Below are positions 25,366-34,260 of a stretch of 64,000 nucleotides of DNA, one piece after another. Numbering within the stretch: the stretch's first letter is position 1; each line of letters begins with the position of its first letter. The translations under genes and the position numbers were made by a program. Source of the stretch: DASPFV01 sp035620975 (GTDB lineage Bacteria; Acidobacteriota; Vicinamibacteria; Vicinamibacterales; 2-12-FULL-66-21); the NCBI GenBank assembly GCA_035620975.1, contig DASPFV010000264.1, positions 3,690 to 67,689 of the forward strand, given 5' to 3'. The notes under the pieces were generated by a model. It saw only the letters and a list, made by a program, of their open reading frames with translations. It searched no databases and was not told where the DNA came from.

Positions 25366-25430
25366 CGCACGTGATAGCATCCGCCTGCCTCAGCCGGCAG
25401 AGCAGTCGCCGGTGCGGAGTAGGAGGGTGG

Positions 25431-26180
25431 ATGGAGACGCTGCTCGCAGAATTCGTCGGCACGATGTTGCTGGTCCTGCTCGGCGACGGAGTCGTCGCGA
25501 ACGTCGTCCTGGGCAGGACCAAGGGCCATCAGTCGGGCTGGATTGTCATCACGGTGGGATGGGGCGTCGCGGTGGCCATGGCCGTCTACGCCGTAGGACG
25601 CATCAGCGGAGCCCATATCAACCCCGCCGTGACCGTCGGGCTGGCCGCCATCGGGAGTTTCGCGTGGGCGGACGTGCCGGGGTATGTGGCGGCCCAGATC
25701 GCGGGAGCGTTCGTCGGGGCCGTGCTCGTGTGGCTGACCTACCTGCCGCACTGGGCTCCCACGGCTGACCCTGACGCCAAGCTGGCCGTGTTCTGCACCG
25801 GCCCGGCGGTCCGCCACACCGGCGCCAACCTCGCCACCGAAGTGATCGGGACTGCCGTGCTGCTCTTCGGCATCCTGGCCATCGCCGCCAACGCGCAGGC
25901 GCTGGTACGCCCGGACGACGTCGATCTGTCGCTCGTCTTCAGCCGCGGGCTGCAGCCGCTCGTCGTGGGCGTCCTGGTGCTCGGCATCGGCCTGTCGCTC
26001 GGCGGCCCGACCGGCTATGCGATCAATCCGGCCCGCGATCTGGGTCCACGACTGGCCCACGCGACGCTGCCCATTCCGGGCAAGCGCGATTCGGACTGGA
26101 GCTACGCGTGGATCCCGGTGATCGGGCCGCTGGCGGGCGGTGTGATCGGCGCGGGCCTCTACTGGCTCGTGGGCTTCTGA
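25431..26180 (+). CDS. glpF: Glycerol facilitator / aquaglyceroporin
   Basis: A 249-residue MIP-family channel with six hydrophobic segments and both pore motifs: NPA at 64-66 (SGAHINPAVTVG) and NPA at 199-201 followed by Arg-Asp. The Asp after the second NPAR is the mark of glycerol-conducting members rather than pure water channels. ATG 25431 is preceded by AGGAGGG at good spacing. It is upstream of glpK in the same direction, so glycerol entering by diffusion would be trapped as glycerol-3-phosphate. Confidence 0.92.
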   Translation: METLLAEFVGTMLLVLLGDGVVANVVLGRTKGHQSGWIVITVGWGVAVAMAVYAVGRISGAHINPAVTVGLAAIGSFAWADVPGYVAAQIAGAFVGAVLVWLTYLPHWAPTADPDAKLAVFCTGPAVRHTGANLATEVIGTAVLLFGILAIAANAQALVRPDDVDLSLVFSRGLQPLVVGVLVLGIGLSLGGPTGYAINPARDLGPRLAHATLPIPGKRDSDWSYAWIPVIGPLAGGVIGAGLYWLVGF

Positions 26181-26206
26181 ATCGCGGATAGCGGAGTCTC
26201 GGGATC

Positions 26207-26275
26207 CGGACGTGTCCGCCGGAGCCCGGAGGGCGAAGCGACGCGGACCTGTCCGCCGGAGCCCGGAGGGCGAAG
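26207..26275 (+). repeat. Direct repeat, two 32-bp units 37 bp apart
   Basis: Units 26207-26238 and 26244-26275 are identical except for one base (CGGACGTGTCC versus CGGACCTGTCC) and share GCCGGAGCCCGGAGGGCGAA. Each also contains a small inverted core. They lie in the glpF-glpK gap and look like a short dispersed intergenic element. Confidence 0.7.
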
Positions 26276-26325
26276 GCGCGGAGCACAGGACGGGACGCGA
26301 CTGGATCGCCTGACGTGAACGGAGT

Positions 26326-26346
26326 TGCAGTGCGGACCGCATTGCA
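26326..26346. promoter_or_regulatory. Inverted repeat upstream of glpK
   Basis: Arms TGCAGTGCGG and CCGCATTGCA pair at 9 of 10 positions around a single A, about 78 bp before the glpK start. It is a candidate operator for glycerol control; no GlpR is encoded nearby. Confidence 0.4.
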
Positions 26347-26423
26347 GATGCATCGCGTCCGCGGCCGCTGGACCGGAAACACCTGACCCGAACGTTGGAC
26401 AACTGAGACCAAGGACCAGACGC

Positions 26424-27938
26424 ATGCCTCTCGTGGGAGCGCTCGACCAGGGGACCACCAGTACCCGTTTCATGGTGTTCGACGGGAGCGGCAACGAGAT
26501 CGCGCGCCACCAGCTCGAGCACGAGCAGATCATGACCCGGCCCGGCTGGGTGGAGCACGATCCGCTCGAGATTGCCGAGCGGACGAACACCGTCATTGCC
26601 GGGGCGCTGCGGCATGCCGGCCTGGCCGCATCCGATCTGGCCGCGATCGGCGTGACGAACCAGCGCGAGACCACGGTCGTGTGGAATCCCAGGACCGGCC
26701 GGCCCTGGTACAACGCCATTGTCTGGCAGGACACGCGAACGGACCGGATCGTCAGCGCGCTCGACCGCGGCCCGGAGGGGGCCATCGTCCGGCGGAAGAC
26801 CGGCCTGCCGCCGGCCACCTATTTCTCGGGACCCAAGTACCAGTGGATCCTCGACAACGTGGAGGGCGTGCGCGACGCCGCGGAGCGCGGCGAGGCCGTC
26901 TTCGGCACGATAGAGAGCTGGGTCATCTGGAACCTGACCGGCGGCATCGACGGCGGGGCGCACGTCACCGACGTCACGAACGCCAGCCGGACGATGCTCA
27001 TGGATCTGCGGACGCTGGAGTGGGACGATGAGCTGCTCGCGATGTTCGGGATTCCACGAGCGTCGCTGCCCGCTATCCGGGCCTCCTCCGACGAACGCTC
27101 GTACGGCCGGACGCGCCGATCGGGTCCGGTCGGCGGCGAGGTGCCCGTCTGCGGCGCGCTCGGCGACCAGCAGGCCGCCACGCTGGGGCAGGTCTGCACG
27201 GCCATCGGCGAAGCCAAGAACACGTACGGCACGGGCAACTTCATGCTGCTCAACACGGGCCGGCAGATCGTTCCCTCGAAGTCGGGGCTGCTGACCACGG
27301 TGTGCTACAAGCTGGGCACCGCCGACGCCGTCTACGCGCTGGAAGGATCGATCGCCGTCACCGGATCGGCGGTGCAGTGGCTGCGCGACCAGCTCGGGAT
27401 CATCAAGACTGCCGCCGAGATCGAGCCGCTGGCGGCCGGCGTCGAGAGCACGGGGGGCGTCTATTTCGTGCCGGCGTTCTCAGGGCTGTTCGCGCCATAC
27501 TGGCGATCCGACGCGCGCGGGGTCATCGTCGGGCTGTCGAGGTATCACACCAGCGCGCACCTCGCGCGCGCCACGCTCGAAGCCATCTGCTTCCAGACCC
27601 GCGACGTCGTCGAGGCCATGACCGCCGACTCCGGTGTCCGGCTCGAGGTGCTCAAGGTCGACGGCGGCGCCACGGTGAACGACACGCTGATGCAGCTCCA
27701 GGCGGACATCCTCGGCGTTCCGGTGGTGCGGCCGGTCGTGGCCGAGACGACGGCGCTCGGTGCGGCCTACGCGGCCGGCCTCGCGACCGGCGTCTGGAAG
27801 GATCTCCAGCAGCTCCGGAAGCACTGGAAGGCCGACCGGCACTGGGGGCCGCGGTGGAGCGAGGACCAGCGCGAGTCGACCTACCGCGGATGGAAGAAAG
27901 CGGTCGAGCGAAGCCTCGACTGGGTGGACGTCGGGTAG
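26424..27938 (+). CDS. glpK: Glycerol kinase
   Basis: A 504-residue FGGY-family kinase that makes sn-glycerol-3-phosphate from glycerol and ATP. It is the same length as E. coli GlpK. Motifs: ALDQGTTSTRF (phosphate-1 loop), NQRETTVVWNPRTGRPWYNAIVWQD, WVIWNLTGG, YGTGNFMLLNTG, and the FGGY signature region FVPAFSGLFAPYWRSDARG with GLSRYH. ATG 26424 gives the normal N-terminus. It is paired with glpF 243 bp upstream. It ends 6 bp before a convergent DUF1080 gene. Confidence 0.93.
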   Translation: MPLVGALDQGTTSTRFMVFDGSGNEIARHQLEHEQIMTRPGWVEHDPLEIAERTNTVIAGALRHAGLAASDLAAIGVTNQRETTVVWNPRTGRPWYNAIVWQDTRTDRIVSALDRGPEGAIVRRKTGLPPATYFSGPKYQWILDNVEGVRDAAERGEAVFGTIESWVIWNLTGGIDGGAHVTDVTNASRTMLMDLRTLEWDDELLAMFGIPRASLPAIRASSDERSYGRTRRSGPVGGEVPVCGALGDQQAATLGQVCTAIGEAKNTYGTGNFMLLNTGRQIVPSKSGLLTTVCYKLGTADAVYALEGSIAVTGSAVQWLRDQLGIIKTAAEIEPLAAGVESTGGVYFVPAFSGLFAPYWRSDARGVIVGLSRYHTSAHLARATLEAICFQTRDVVEAMTADSGVRLEVLKVDGGATVNDTLMQLQADILGVPVVRPVVAETTALGAAYAAGLATGVWKDLQQLRKHWKADRHWGPRWSEDQRESTYRGWKKAVERSLDWVDVG

Positions 27939-27944
27939 CCCGCG

Positions 27945-28694
27945 TCAGAGCTCCTTGATCGCGATGTTCCGGAACTGCACGAGGCTCGGCGGGCTGACCC
28001 ACTTGCCGTCCTTCTTCGAGCCATGGTGCTGGAGCGCGATCGGTCCGCGCGCGGGAATCCCCGGCAGCTGCGCGTTCGAGATCACCTCCTCGCCGTTCAG
28101 CACGACGGTGAGCCGGTCCCCGCGCATCGTGATTTCGAAGGCATTCCACTGGCCGATGTCCCGGTCGGCGAGTTTCTTCGGCGTCACGCCCGCCCGCACG
28201 GCCGCCGGCATCTTGGCGTCCATTCGATAGCCGTACACTTCGCCGGATCCGATGGGCCAGCCCCAGATGTTCACCTGCGCCTTGGATTCGCCCCTCAGAT
28301 AGACGCCCGAGTCCGAATCGGGGACGGCCATGCGGATATCGCGGCCGTCGGCGCCCTTCTTGTGCGTGCCGTCCGGCCTGACGATCGGCACGTTCGGGTT
28401 CACGTAGGGCGTGTCCTTGATGCGCCACTCGAGGCGCAGGACGAAGTCGCCGAACTCTTTCTCGGTCCACAGCGACTTGTCGCCGGAAGCCTCGCTCTCC
28501 GCGTCGTAGTCGATCACCCCGTCCACGATCTTCCAGTGGCCGTTGTCGCCCGCTGGCACTTTCCACCCCGTGAGGTCCTTACCATTGAAGAGCGGCGTGA
28601 AGCCGTCCTTGTCCTGGGCGCGGCCGGACCCGCCCGCGAGCAGCAAGGCGACAACGACGACGGGCGCGGCGTGATGTGGTCTCATCATAGGCAT
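27945..28694 (-). CDS. Exported DUF1080 (3-keto-disaccharide hydrolase family) protein
   Basis: A 249-residue secreted protein with a signal peptide (hydrophobic core about 10-22, ending near GRAQ). The rest is the DUF1080 jelly-roll: FTPLFNGKDLTGWKVP at the start, SDSGVYLRGESKAQVN in the middle and GPIALQHHG near the end. The family includes enzymes that cleave 3-keto-glycosides formed by Gfo/Idh/MocA dehydrogenases, and four such dehydrogenase genes lie in the next 10 kb. Its own reaction is inferred from that link. Confidence 0.82.
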   Translation of the reverse strand: MPMMRPHHAAPVVVVALLLAGGSGRAQDKDGFTPLFNGKDLTGWKVPAGDNGHWKIVDGVIDYDAESEASGDKSLWTEKEFGDFVLRLEWRIKDTPYVNPNVPIVRPDGTHKKGADGRDIRMAVPDSDSGVYLRGESKAQVNIWGWPIGSGEVYGYRMDAKMPAAVRAGVTPKKLADRDIGQWNAFEITMRGDRLTVVLNGEEVISNAQLPGIPARGPIALQHHGSKKDGKWVSPPSLVQFRNIAIKEL

Positions 28695-28815
28695 CTGTTC
28701 CTGTGAACGGCCGGGGTTGAATGGTCATGTCTTATCACAGGCCGGCTCCCGGCTGGAAGCCCGGAGCGGGGGTCTGGAGGCGACAGGATCGGCAGATAGT
28801 GTAGGCTACGAATCG

Positions 28816-29931
28816 ATGCCCACAGCAGACGGAAAACTCGGCGTCGGCGTGGCCGGCGTCGGCTGGTGCGCGGCGCAGCACATCACCGCCTTCCAGCGGA
28901 ACCCGCACACGGAAGTCACCTGGCTGGCCGGCCGGGACGAGGGCCGCATCCGCGGCAACCTGGACAAGTACGGGGTGAGCCTGCCCCGGGCGCGCGTCAC
29001 GACGCGTTTCGACGACCTGCTGACGGCCCCCGACGTCGACATCATCACCATCACGTCGGCGAACCACCTGCACGCCGGCCAGGCCGTCGCGACCGCGCGG
29101 GCCGGCAAGCACATGGTGCTCGAAAAACCCACCGGCCTGGACGAGCAGGAGCTCGTCCGGATCCGCGACGCCGTGCGCGCCGCCGGCATCCGCACCATCG
29201 TTTCGTTCGAGCTGCGCTACAACCCGTTCCTGAAGTTCGCCCGCTGGCTCCGGACCTCCGGGACGCTCGGGAACATCCGCTTCGCCCGGACCCAGTACCT
29301 GTCGAACGTCACCGACTGGTACGCTGGCTGGGACTGGGTGCGCACGCGCGAGAGCGGGCGCAGCCACCTGCTGGCCGCCGGCTGCCATGCCGTGGACGCG
29401 CTGCGCTGGTGCGCGGGCCGGGAGGCGGTCGAGGTCAGCGCCTACCATACGCATTTCACCGCCGGCTACGAGTGGCCGACCTCGATCGTCGTGAACGCCC
29501 GGCTCGACGGTGGCGCGCTCGGGCACGTCACCAGCTCCACGGATTTCATGCTGCCCTACACCTTCAGTGTCGAGCTGATGGGCGACCGGGCGACACTGCG
29601 GCAGGATCTGCTCCAGTCGCTGGAACCGGGCGGGCTCGATCTCGAGGCGCTGCGCGCGGCGAATCCGTTCGATGATGTCGCGCTGGAGCCTGGACGGGAC
29701 ACGAACGGCCGCCCGTGCATTCGCATCCGGTGCGACATGCCGGGATCCGCCGACGTCAGCCACCATCCGTTCCAGGCCGAGATGGACGAGCTGGTGGCTT
29801 GCATTCGCGAGGGGCGGGACACGTCGATCGACGTCTTCGACGCGCAGAAGACGATGGAGTTCTGTCTGGCGGCGGACCAGTCGGCCGATCGCGGCGGCGC
29901 GCCGGTGGCGTTGCCGCTCGTTCCTGCGTAG
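28816..29931 (+). CDS. Gfo/Idh/MocA oxidoreductase (cytoplasmic)
   Basis: A 371-residue NAD(P)-dependent oxidoreductase without signal peptide. The Rossmann loop is VAGVGWCAAQH (about 12-22), the EKP motif is VLEKPTG (about 103) and the second domain contains SHLLAAGCHAVDALRWCAG with the catalytic His region. ATG 28816 is used because it lies directly before the first beta strand; an upstream in-frame ATG adds an unlikely 33-residue head. It is first of a rightward series of exported enzymes, and may oxidise or reduce the sugar product in the cytoplasm. Confidence 0.85.
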   Translation: MPTADGKLGVGVAGVGWCAAQHITAFQRNPHTEVTWLAGRDEGRIRGNLDKYGVSLPRARVTTRFDDLLTAPDVDIITITSANHLHAGQAVATARAGKHMVLEKPTGLDEQELVRIRDAVRAAGIRTIVSFELRYNPFLKFARWLRTSGTLGNIRFARTQYLSNVTDWYAGWDWVRTRESGRSHLLAAGCHAVDALRWCAGREAVEVSAYHTHFTAGYEWPTSIVVNARLDGGALGHVTSSTDFMLPYTFSVELMGDRATLRQDLLQSLEPGGLDLEALRAANPFDDVALEPGRDTNGRPCIRIRCDMPGSADVSHHPFQAEMDELVACIREGRDTSIDVFDAQKTMEFCLAADQSADRGGAPVALPLVPA

Positions 29932-29933
29932 TT

Positions 29934-29996
29934 TTCAGGTTCAGGGTTCCAGGTGCACGGTTCCAGGGTCAAGGTTCAAAGTTCAGGGTTCAGGAG
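29934..29996 (+). repeat. Heptameric GGGTTCA-type repeat in gene leader
   Basis: About eight degenerate copies fill the gap between two Gfo/Idh genes. The last unit (CAGGAG) also supplies the ribosome-binding site for the gene starting at 30004. Confidence 0.8.
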
Positions 29997-30003
29997 ATGC
30001 AGC

Positions 30004-31389
30004 ATGACTCGACGATCGCGGCGTGAGTTCCTGAAGGCCGCCGCAGGCAGCGGTGTCGCGGCGACCGTGCTGCCCACGGCTCTGCAGGCACAGGAGCCCG
30101 GCCAGACGCGCGATGTGCCGCCGAACGAGCGTATCCAGATCGCGCTCATCGGTGCCGGTGGCCAGGGCATGGGCGACACCCGGACCGCGCTGCGCGTGCC
30201 GGGAATCGAGCTCGTGGCCGTGGCGGACGTCTACGACGGCCGCCTGGCCCGCTCGAAGGAAGTGTGGGGCAACCACGTCTTCACCAGCCGTGACTACCGG
30301 GAGGTGCTCGCACGGCCGGACGTCGATGCGGTGATCATCGCCACCCCCGACCATTGGCATGCGCGGATCTCGAACGAGGCGATGAAGGCCGGCAAGGACG
30401 TCTACGTCGAGAAACCGATGATGCAGCAGGTCTCGGAAGGCCTCCCGATGGTGGAGACCGAGCGCGCCACCAGGCGGATCCTCCAGGTCGGGAGCCAGCG
30501 CGTCAGCTCCATCATCTACGCCAAGGCGCGCGAGCTGTACAAGTCCGGCGCGATTGGTCCGCTCAACCTGGTCGAAGCCTGGATCAATCGCAACTCGGCC
30601 CTCGGCGCCTGGCAGTACACGATTCCCCCGGACGCCTCCCCACTGACCGTCGACTGGGACCAGTTCCTCGGGCACGCGCCGAAGCGGCCTTTCGAGGCGA
30701 TCCGGCTGTTCCGCTGGCGGAATTACCGCGATTACGGCACCGGCATCCCCGGTGATCTCTTCGTGCACCTGTTCTCGGGCATCCACTACGTGCTCGACTC
30801 GACCGGGCCGACCCGGATCGTCGCGACCGGCGGGCTCCGCTACTGGCACGACGGCCGGGACGTCCCGGACGTGATGCTCGGGCTCTACGACTACCCGAAA
30901 ACGGCGGCGCACCCGGCGTTCACGCTCGCGCTCCGTGTCAACTTCGCCGAGGGCGCGGGTGAGAACCAGGGGTTCCGGTTCGTCGGCCCCGAGGGCGTGA
31001 TCACGATTGGCGGCAACGCCGCCACGCTCGCGAAGCGGGCCCGGCCGAAGGACCCGGGCTTCACCATCGGAACGTTCCCGGCCGAGATGCAGCAGGCGAT
31101 CCTGCGGGAGCACCGCGCGAAGTACCCCGAGCAGGCGGAGTTGCGCCCGGGGAGCGAGGAGGTGTTCGCCGCGCCCCCCGGCTACGACGACGGCTACGAC
31201 CACTTCGTGGTCTTCTTCGACGCCGTCCGCTCGCGCAAGCCCGTCGTCGAGGACGCCGCGTTCGGCCTTCGCGCGGCCGGACCCGCGGTGCTCACGAACG
31301 ACAGCTACTTCGAAGGGCGTCCAGTCGGATGGAATCCCGAGACGATGAAGCGGATGGAGGCGCGCGCGGAGAACGGGAGCCGTCAGTGA
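30004..31389 (+). CDS. Exported Gfo/Idh/MocA oxidoreductase (Tat)
   Basis: A 461-residue oxidoreductase with a Tat signal: TRRSRREFLKAAAG followed by a short hydrophobic region and an Ala-rich cleavage zone near residue 28. The Rossmann loop is ALIGAGGQGMG (about 45-55) and the EKP motif is YVEKPMMQQ (about 140). The C-terminal domain has the family's large sheet with FRWRNYRDYGTGIPGDLFVHLFSG. It is joined by a GTGA overlap to the small secreted protein that follows. Probably a periplasmic glycoside or polyol oxidase using a tightly bound nucleotide. Confidence 0.85.
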   Translation: MTRRSRREFLKAAAGSGVAATVLPTALQAQEPGQTRDVPPNERIQIALIGAGGQGMGDTRTALRVPGIELVAVADVYDGRLARSKEVWGNHVFTSRDYREVLARPDVDAVIIATPDHWHARISNEAMKAGKDVYVEKPMMQQVSEGLPMVETERATRRILQVGSQRVSSIIYAKARELYKSGAIGPLNLVEAWINRNSALGAWQYTIPPDASPLTVDWDQFLGHAPKRPFEAIRLFRWRNYRDYGTGIPGDLFVHLFSGIHYVLDSTGPTRIVATGGLRYWHDGRDVPDVMLGLYDYPKTAAHPAFTLALRVNFAEGAGENQGFRFVGPEGVITIGGNAATLAKRARPKDPGFTIGTFPAEMQQAILREHRAKYPEQAELRPGSEEVFAAPPGYDDGYDHFVVFFDAVRSRKPVVEDAAFGLRAAGPAVLTNDSYFEGRPVGWNPETMKRMEARAENGSRQ

Positions 31390-31835
31390 GGCGCCTGCCC
31401 GCGATCGGCCTGCTCGCCTCCCTGTTCGTCCTCCCGGCCTGGAGCGCCCCCTCTCCGGCGCAGGACGAGGCGGCCATCCGGGACGTCGTGAAGCAGTATC
31501 TGGAGGCCCGCGACGACGGTGACGCCGCAGCCGTCCGCGCGCTCTTCACAGAGGACGCGGACCAGCTGGTATCGTCCGGCGAGTGGCGGCGGGGACGCGA
31601 AGCGATCGTCAGCGGGACGCTCGCCTCGACGAAGCGGTCCGGCGGCAGCCGCGCGATCGCCATCGAGACGGTGCGATTCCCAGCACCCGGCGTCGCCATC
31701 GCAGATGGCCGGTACTCCATCACGGGATCGACCACGCAGGCCGATCGACGGATGTGGACGGCGTTCGTGCTGGTGCGCGGGCAGGACGGCTGGCGGATTG
31801 CCGCCATCCGCAACATGCTGCCCGCGCCCGGGTAG
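31386..31835 (+). CDS. Secreted SnoaL/DUF4440-like protein
   Basis: A 149-residue protein with a signal peptide (about 1-22) followed by an NTF2-like domain: DEAAIRDVVKQYLEARDDGDAAAVRALFTEDAD is the typical opening helix pair, and DGWRIAAIRNML the closing strand. The GTG start at 31386 overlaps the stop of the Gfo/Idh gene. The family covers many small-molecule binders and enzymes; no catalytic function can be assigned. Export together with the coupled oxidoreductase suggests a shared substrate. Confidence 0.75.
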   Translation: MRRLPAIGLLASLFVLPAWSAPSPAQDEAAIRDVVKQYLEARDDGDAAAVRALFTEDADQLVSSGEWRRGREAIVSGTLASTKRSGGSRAIAIETVRFPAPGVAIADGRYSITGSTTQADRRMWTAFVLVRGQDGWRIAAIRNMLPAPG

Positions 31836-31927
31836 CAGGGTCGCGGATCGCCTCTTCCCGGCACGGTACGTCGGAGTTTGCAGATCGCCGCCTCGATCGA
31901 GGCAGAGGTCGCGTTGGTGACGCATAG

Positions 31928-32689
31928 ATGACGGCGGGATCTCCGCGCATAGCCATCGTGACGGGCGCGGGCAGCGGCATCGGGCGGGCGGTGGCGCTGG
32001 CCCTGCTCGAGGAGGGCTACAGCGTGGTGCTCGCAGGCCGGCGGCCGGAAGCGCTCGAGCAGACCGCTCAGGCCGCCGGTCCGGCTTCCGCCCGGGCACT
32101 GGCCGTGCCCACTGACGTCGGGGAGCCGGGATCCGTCCGCGCCCTGTTCGACCGGACCCATGCCACGTTCGGCCGTCTGGATGTCCTCTTCAACAACGCG
32201 GGCCTCAGCGCGCCGGGGGTCCCGCTCGAAGACCTGACCGTCGAGCAATGGCAGGCGGTCGTCAACGTGAACCTCACGGGCGTGTTCCTCTGCACGCAGC
32301 AGGCGTTCCGGCTGATGAAGAGTCAGACTCCCCGGGGAGGCCGGATCATCAACAATGGATCGATCTCGGCGCACGTGCCCCGGCCGAATTCGGCGCCGTA
32401 CACCGCGACGAAGCACGGCGTCACGGGCCTGACGCGCTCCACCTCGCTCGACGGCCGGCAGTACGACATCGCGTGCGGTCAGATCGACATCGGCAATGCA
32501 GCGACGGAGATGGCCGCGCGCATGGCGCGCGGGGTGCCCCAGGCCAACGGCCAGATCGCCCCCGAACCGCTCATGGACCTGGCCCACGTGGCGCGCGCCG
32601 TGGTCTACATGGCCAGCCTGCCCCTCGACGCCAATGTCCAGTTCCTCACCGTGATGGCGACGAAGATGCCGTTCATCGGGCGCGGCTGA
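31928..32689 (+). CDS. Short-chain dehydrogenase/reductase
   Basis: A 253-residue classical SDR: TGAGSGIGRAVA (about 12-23), NNAGLSAPG (about 90), catalytic Ser in NNGSISAHVP, and YTATKHG (Tyr, Lys). The C-terminal region lacks the common TG-x-DGG and instead ends FLTVMATKMPFIGRG, which occurs in a subgroup of soil-bacterial SDRs. No signal peptide. It follows the exported genes by 92 bp and may act on the imported product; substrate unknown. Confidence 0.8.
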   Translation: MTAGSPRIAIVTGAGSGIGRAVALALLEEGYSVVLAGRRPEALEQTAQAAGPASARALAVPTDVGEPGSVRALFDRTHATFGRLDVLFNNAGLSAPGVPLEDLTVEQWQAVVNVNLTGVFLCTQQAFRLMKSQTPRGGRIINNGSISAHVPRPNSAPYTATKHGVTGLTRSTSLDGRQYDIACGQIDIGNAATEMAARMARGVPQANGQIAPEPLMDLAHVARAVVYMASLPLDANVQFLTVMATKMPFIGRG

Positions 32690-32740
32690 ACCGCGGATGG
32701 CGCGGGCTGGCCGGGGCGCGGATTACAGGCGAGTTCAAAC

Positions 32741-32829
32741 GGGATGCGGATTCTCGCGGCTTGGCAACACGGGACGCGGATTCTCGCGGATTCTTCGCGG
32801 GTTGGCATGCGGGACCTGGATTCTCGCGG
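32741..32829 (+). repeat. Three copies of GGGAYSYGGATTCTCGCGG
   Basis: Copies start at 32741, 32771 and 32811 and are 19 bp long, differing only at positions 5 to 7. The core GGATTCTCGCGG is identical in all three. Similar but looser words (ATCCGCG, CCGCGTCCC) occur near 39200 and 51390, pointing to a dispersed element. Confidence 0.65.
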
Positions 32830-32945
32830 AGTTCCGCGGATGGTTGCCGGACGTCAACTGACGGCGACTGGCCTCAGACGAAATCGGCGGCGATCCGCAA
32901 ATCCCCCGTCCCGTGAACCCGTCTGCAATCCGCGATAGGATCTAC

Positions 32946-32980
32946 GGGTTCAGGGTTCAGGGTTCCAGGTTCAAGTTCAG
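32946..32980 (+). repeat. Heptameric GGGTTCA-type repeat in gene leader
   Basis: About five copies, 48 bp before the start of the FG-GAP gene, G-rich on the coding strand. Confidence 0.8.
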
Positions 32981-33028
32981 CGGGGGTGGGGCTCCGCGAG
33001 CATAGAGAAAAAGTAAGGACGTTGAGGC

Positions 33029-34231
33029 ATGACATCCAGAACCAGGAACACGGGTGCGGGTGTGGCAGTCGGGGTGGCCGGTCTGTGCCTGCTCGCCGCG
33101 AGTCCCGGGCCGCAGGCGCCGGCGCCGGCTGCGGACCCGGCGTTCCGGGCCGAGCAGATTGCCAGCGACTTCGGCGTGGGCTACGCGGTCGCCACCGGAG
33201 ACGTCAACGGCGACGGCCGCACCGACATCCTGGCGATCAACGGCACGGACCTGGTCTGGTTCGAGGCTCCCTCGTGGCAGAAGCGCGTCATGATCTCGGG
33301 CCAGACGCCGAAGGACAACGTCTGTCTCGCGCCGCACGACATCGATCGCGACGGCCGGCTCGACGTCGCGGTCGGCGCGAGCTGGCAGCCCACGAACACG
33401 CTGGGCGGCGGCACGCTCCACTGGGTCCGCCAGGCGGGCACCAGAGCCGAGGCGACCTGGGAGCTGCACGACATCAGCGAGGAACCGACGCTCCACCGGA
33501 TCCGCTGGGCGGACGTGGACGGGAACGGCAGCCAGGAGCTGGTGGTCACGCCGCTGCACGGGCGCGGCACGAAAGGCCCCGACTGGCAGGGACCGGGCGC
33601 GCGGATCCTGATCTTCACGCCTCCCGCGAAGCCGAAGGAGACGGCGTGGACCTCGGAGGTTGCGGACGATACGCTCCACATCCTGCACAACTTCGTGCCG
33701 GTGAATCTCGATGGCGACAGGCAAGACGAGCTGCTGACCGCCAGCCGTGAAGGCGTCCACGTCATCGAGCGCGATCCGCAGAAAGGGTGGACCCGCCGGC
33801 TGATCGGCGAAGGGTCCCCCGGCGAGATCAAGATCGGCCGCGTCGGGGGACGCCGGCTCATCGCCACCGTCGAGCCGTGGCACGGCACGTCGGTCGTGAT
33901 CTACGCCGAGCAGCCCGGGATGTGGGCGCGCACCGTCATCGAGTCCGACCTCGCGGGCGGCCACGCGCTGGCATGGGCCGACTTCGACGGCGACGGCGAC
34001 GACGAGCTGGCCGTCGGCTGGCGCGAGGGCAAGCGCGGTGTCGCGCTCTACAACGTGACGAGGGATGGCACGCTCGAATCGAAGGCCATGATCGACGAAG
34101 GCGGCATGGCCACCGAGGACCTGCTCGCCGCCGATCTGAACGGCGACCAGCGCCCCGACATCGTCGCCTCCGGCCGCGCGACGCGCAACGTCAAGATCTA
34201 CTGGAACGAGGGGCGGGCGGGCAGCCAGTAA
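33029..34231 (+). CDS. Exported FG-GAP/VCBS repeat protein
   Basis: A 400-residue beta-propeller protein with an N-terminal signal peptide (about 8-28). At least six blades carry calcium-binding DxDxDG-like loops: GDVNGDGRTDI, HDIDRDGRLDV, ADVDGNGSQEL, VNLDGDRQDEL, ADFDGDGDDEL and ADLNGDQRPDI, evenly spaced over the chain. Such propellers usually bind ligands or partner proteins rather than catalyse. It is followed after 29 bp by an exported Gfo/Idh enzyme, so the two are likely co-expressed. Confidence 0.85.
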   Translation: MTSRTRNTGAGVAVGVAGLCLLAASPGPQAPAPAADPAFRAEQIASDFGVGYAVATGDVNGDGRTDILAINGTDLVWFEAPSWQKRVMISGQTPKDNVCLAPHDIDRDGRLDVAVGASWQPTNTLGGGTLHWVRQAGTRAEATWELHDISEEPTLHRIRWADVDGNGSQELVVTPLHGRGTKGPDWQGPGARILIFTPPAKPKETAWTSEVADDTLHILHNFVPVNLDGDRQDELLTASREGVHVIERDPQKGWTRRLIGEGSPGEIKIGRVGGRRLIATVEPWHGTSVVIYAEQPGMWARTVIESDLAGGHALAWADFDGDGDDELAVGWREGKRGVALYNVTRDGTLESKAMIDEGGMATEDLLAADLNGDQRPDIVASGRATRNVKIYWNEGRAGSQ

Positions 34232-34260
34232 CAGCCCGTGGTACCCTCGGTATTTCGAAG

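Larger units (their letters stand above)
24853..25430. other. 578-bp region with no recognised gene
   Basis: It lies between the divergent alpha/beta hydrolase and glpF. It contains the palindrome TGACC-A-GGTCA (24880-24890), a 57-codon reading frame from ATG 24890 to 25063, and the overlapping 106-codon frame listed separately. No RNA gene was recognised. Confidence 0.5.
32690..33028. other. 339-bp intergenic region made largely of repeats
   Basis: No gene is supported here. It contains three copies of a 19-bp element (listed separately) and then a GGGTTCA-type heptameric run just before the FG-GAP gene. The remaining bases show no RNA gene that I can recognise. Confidence 0.6.
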
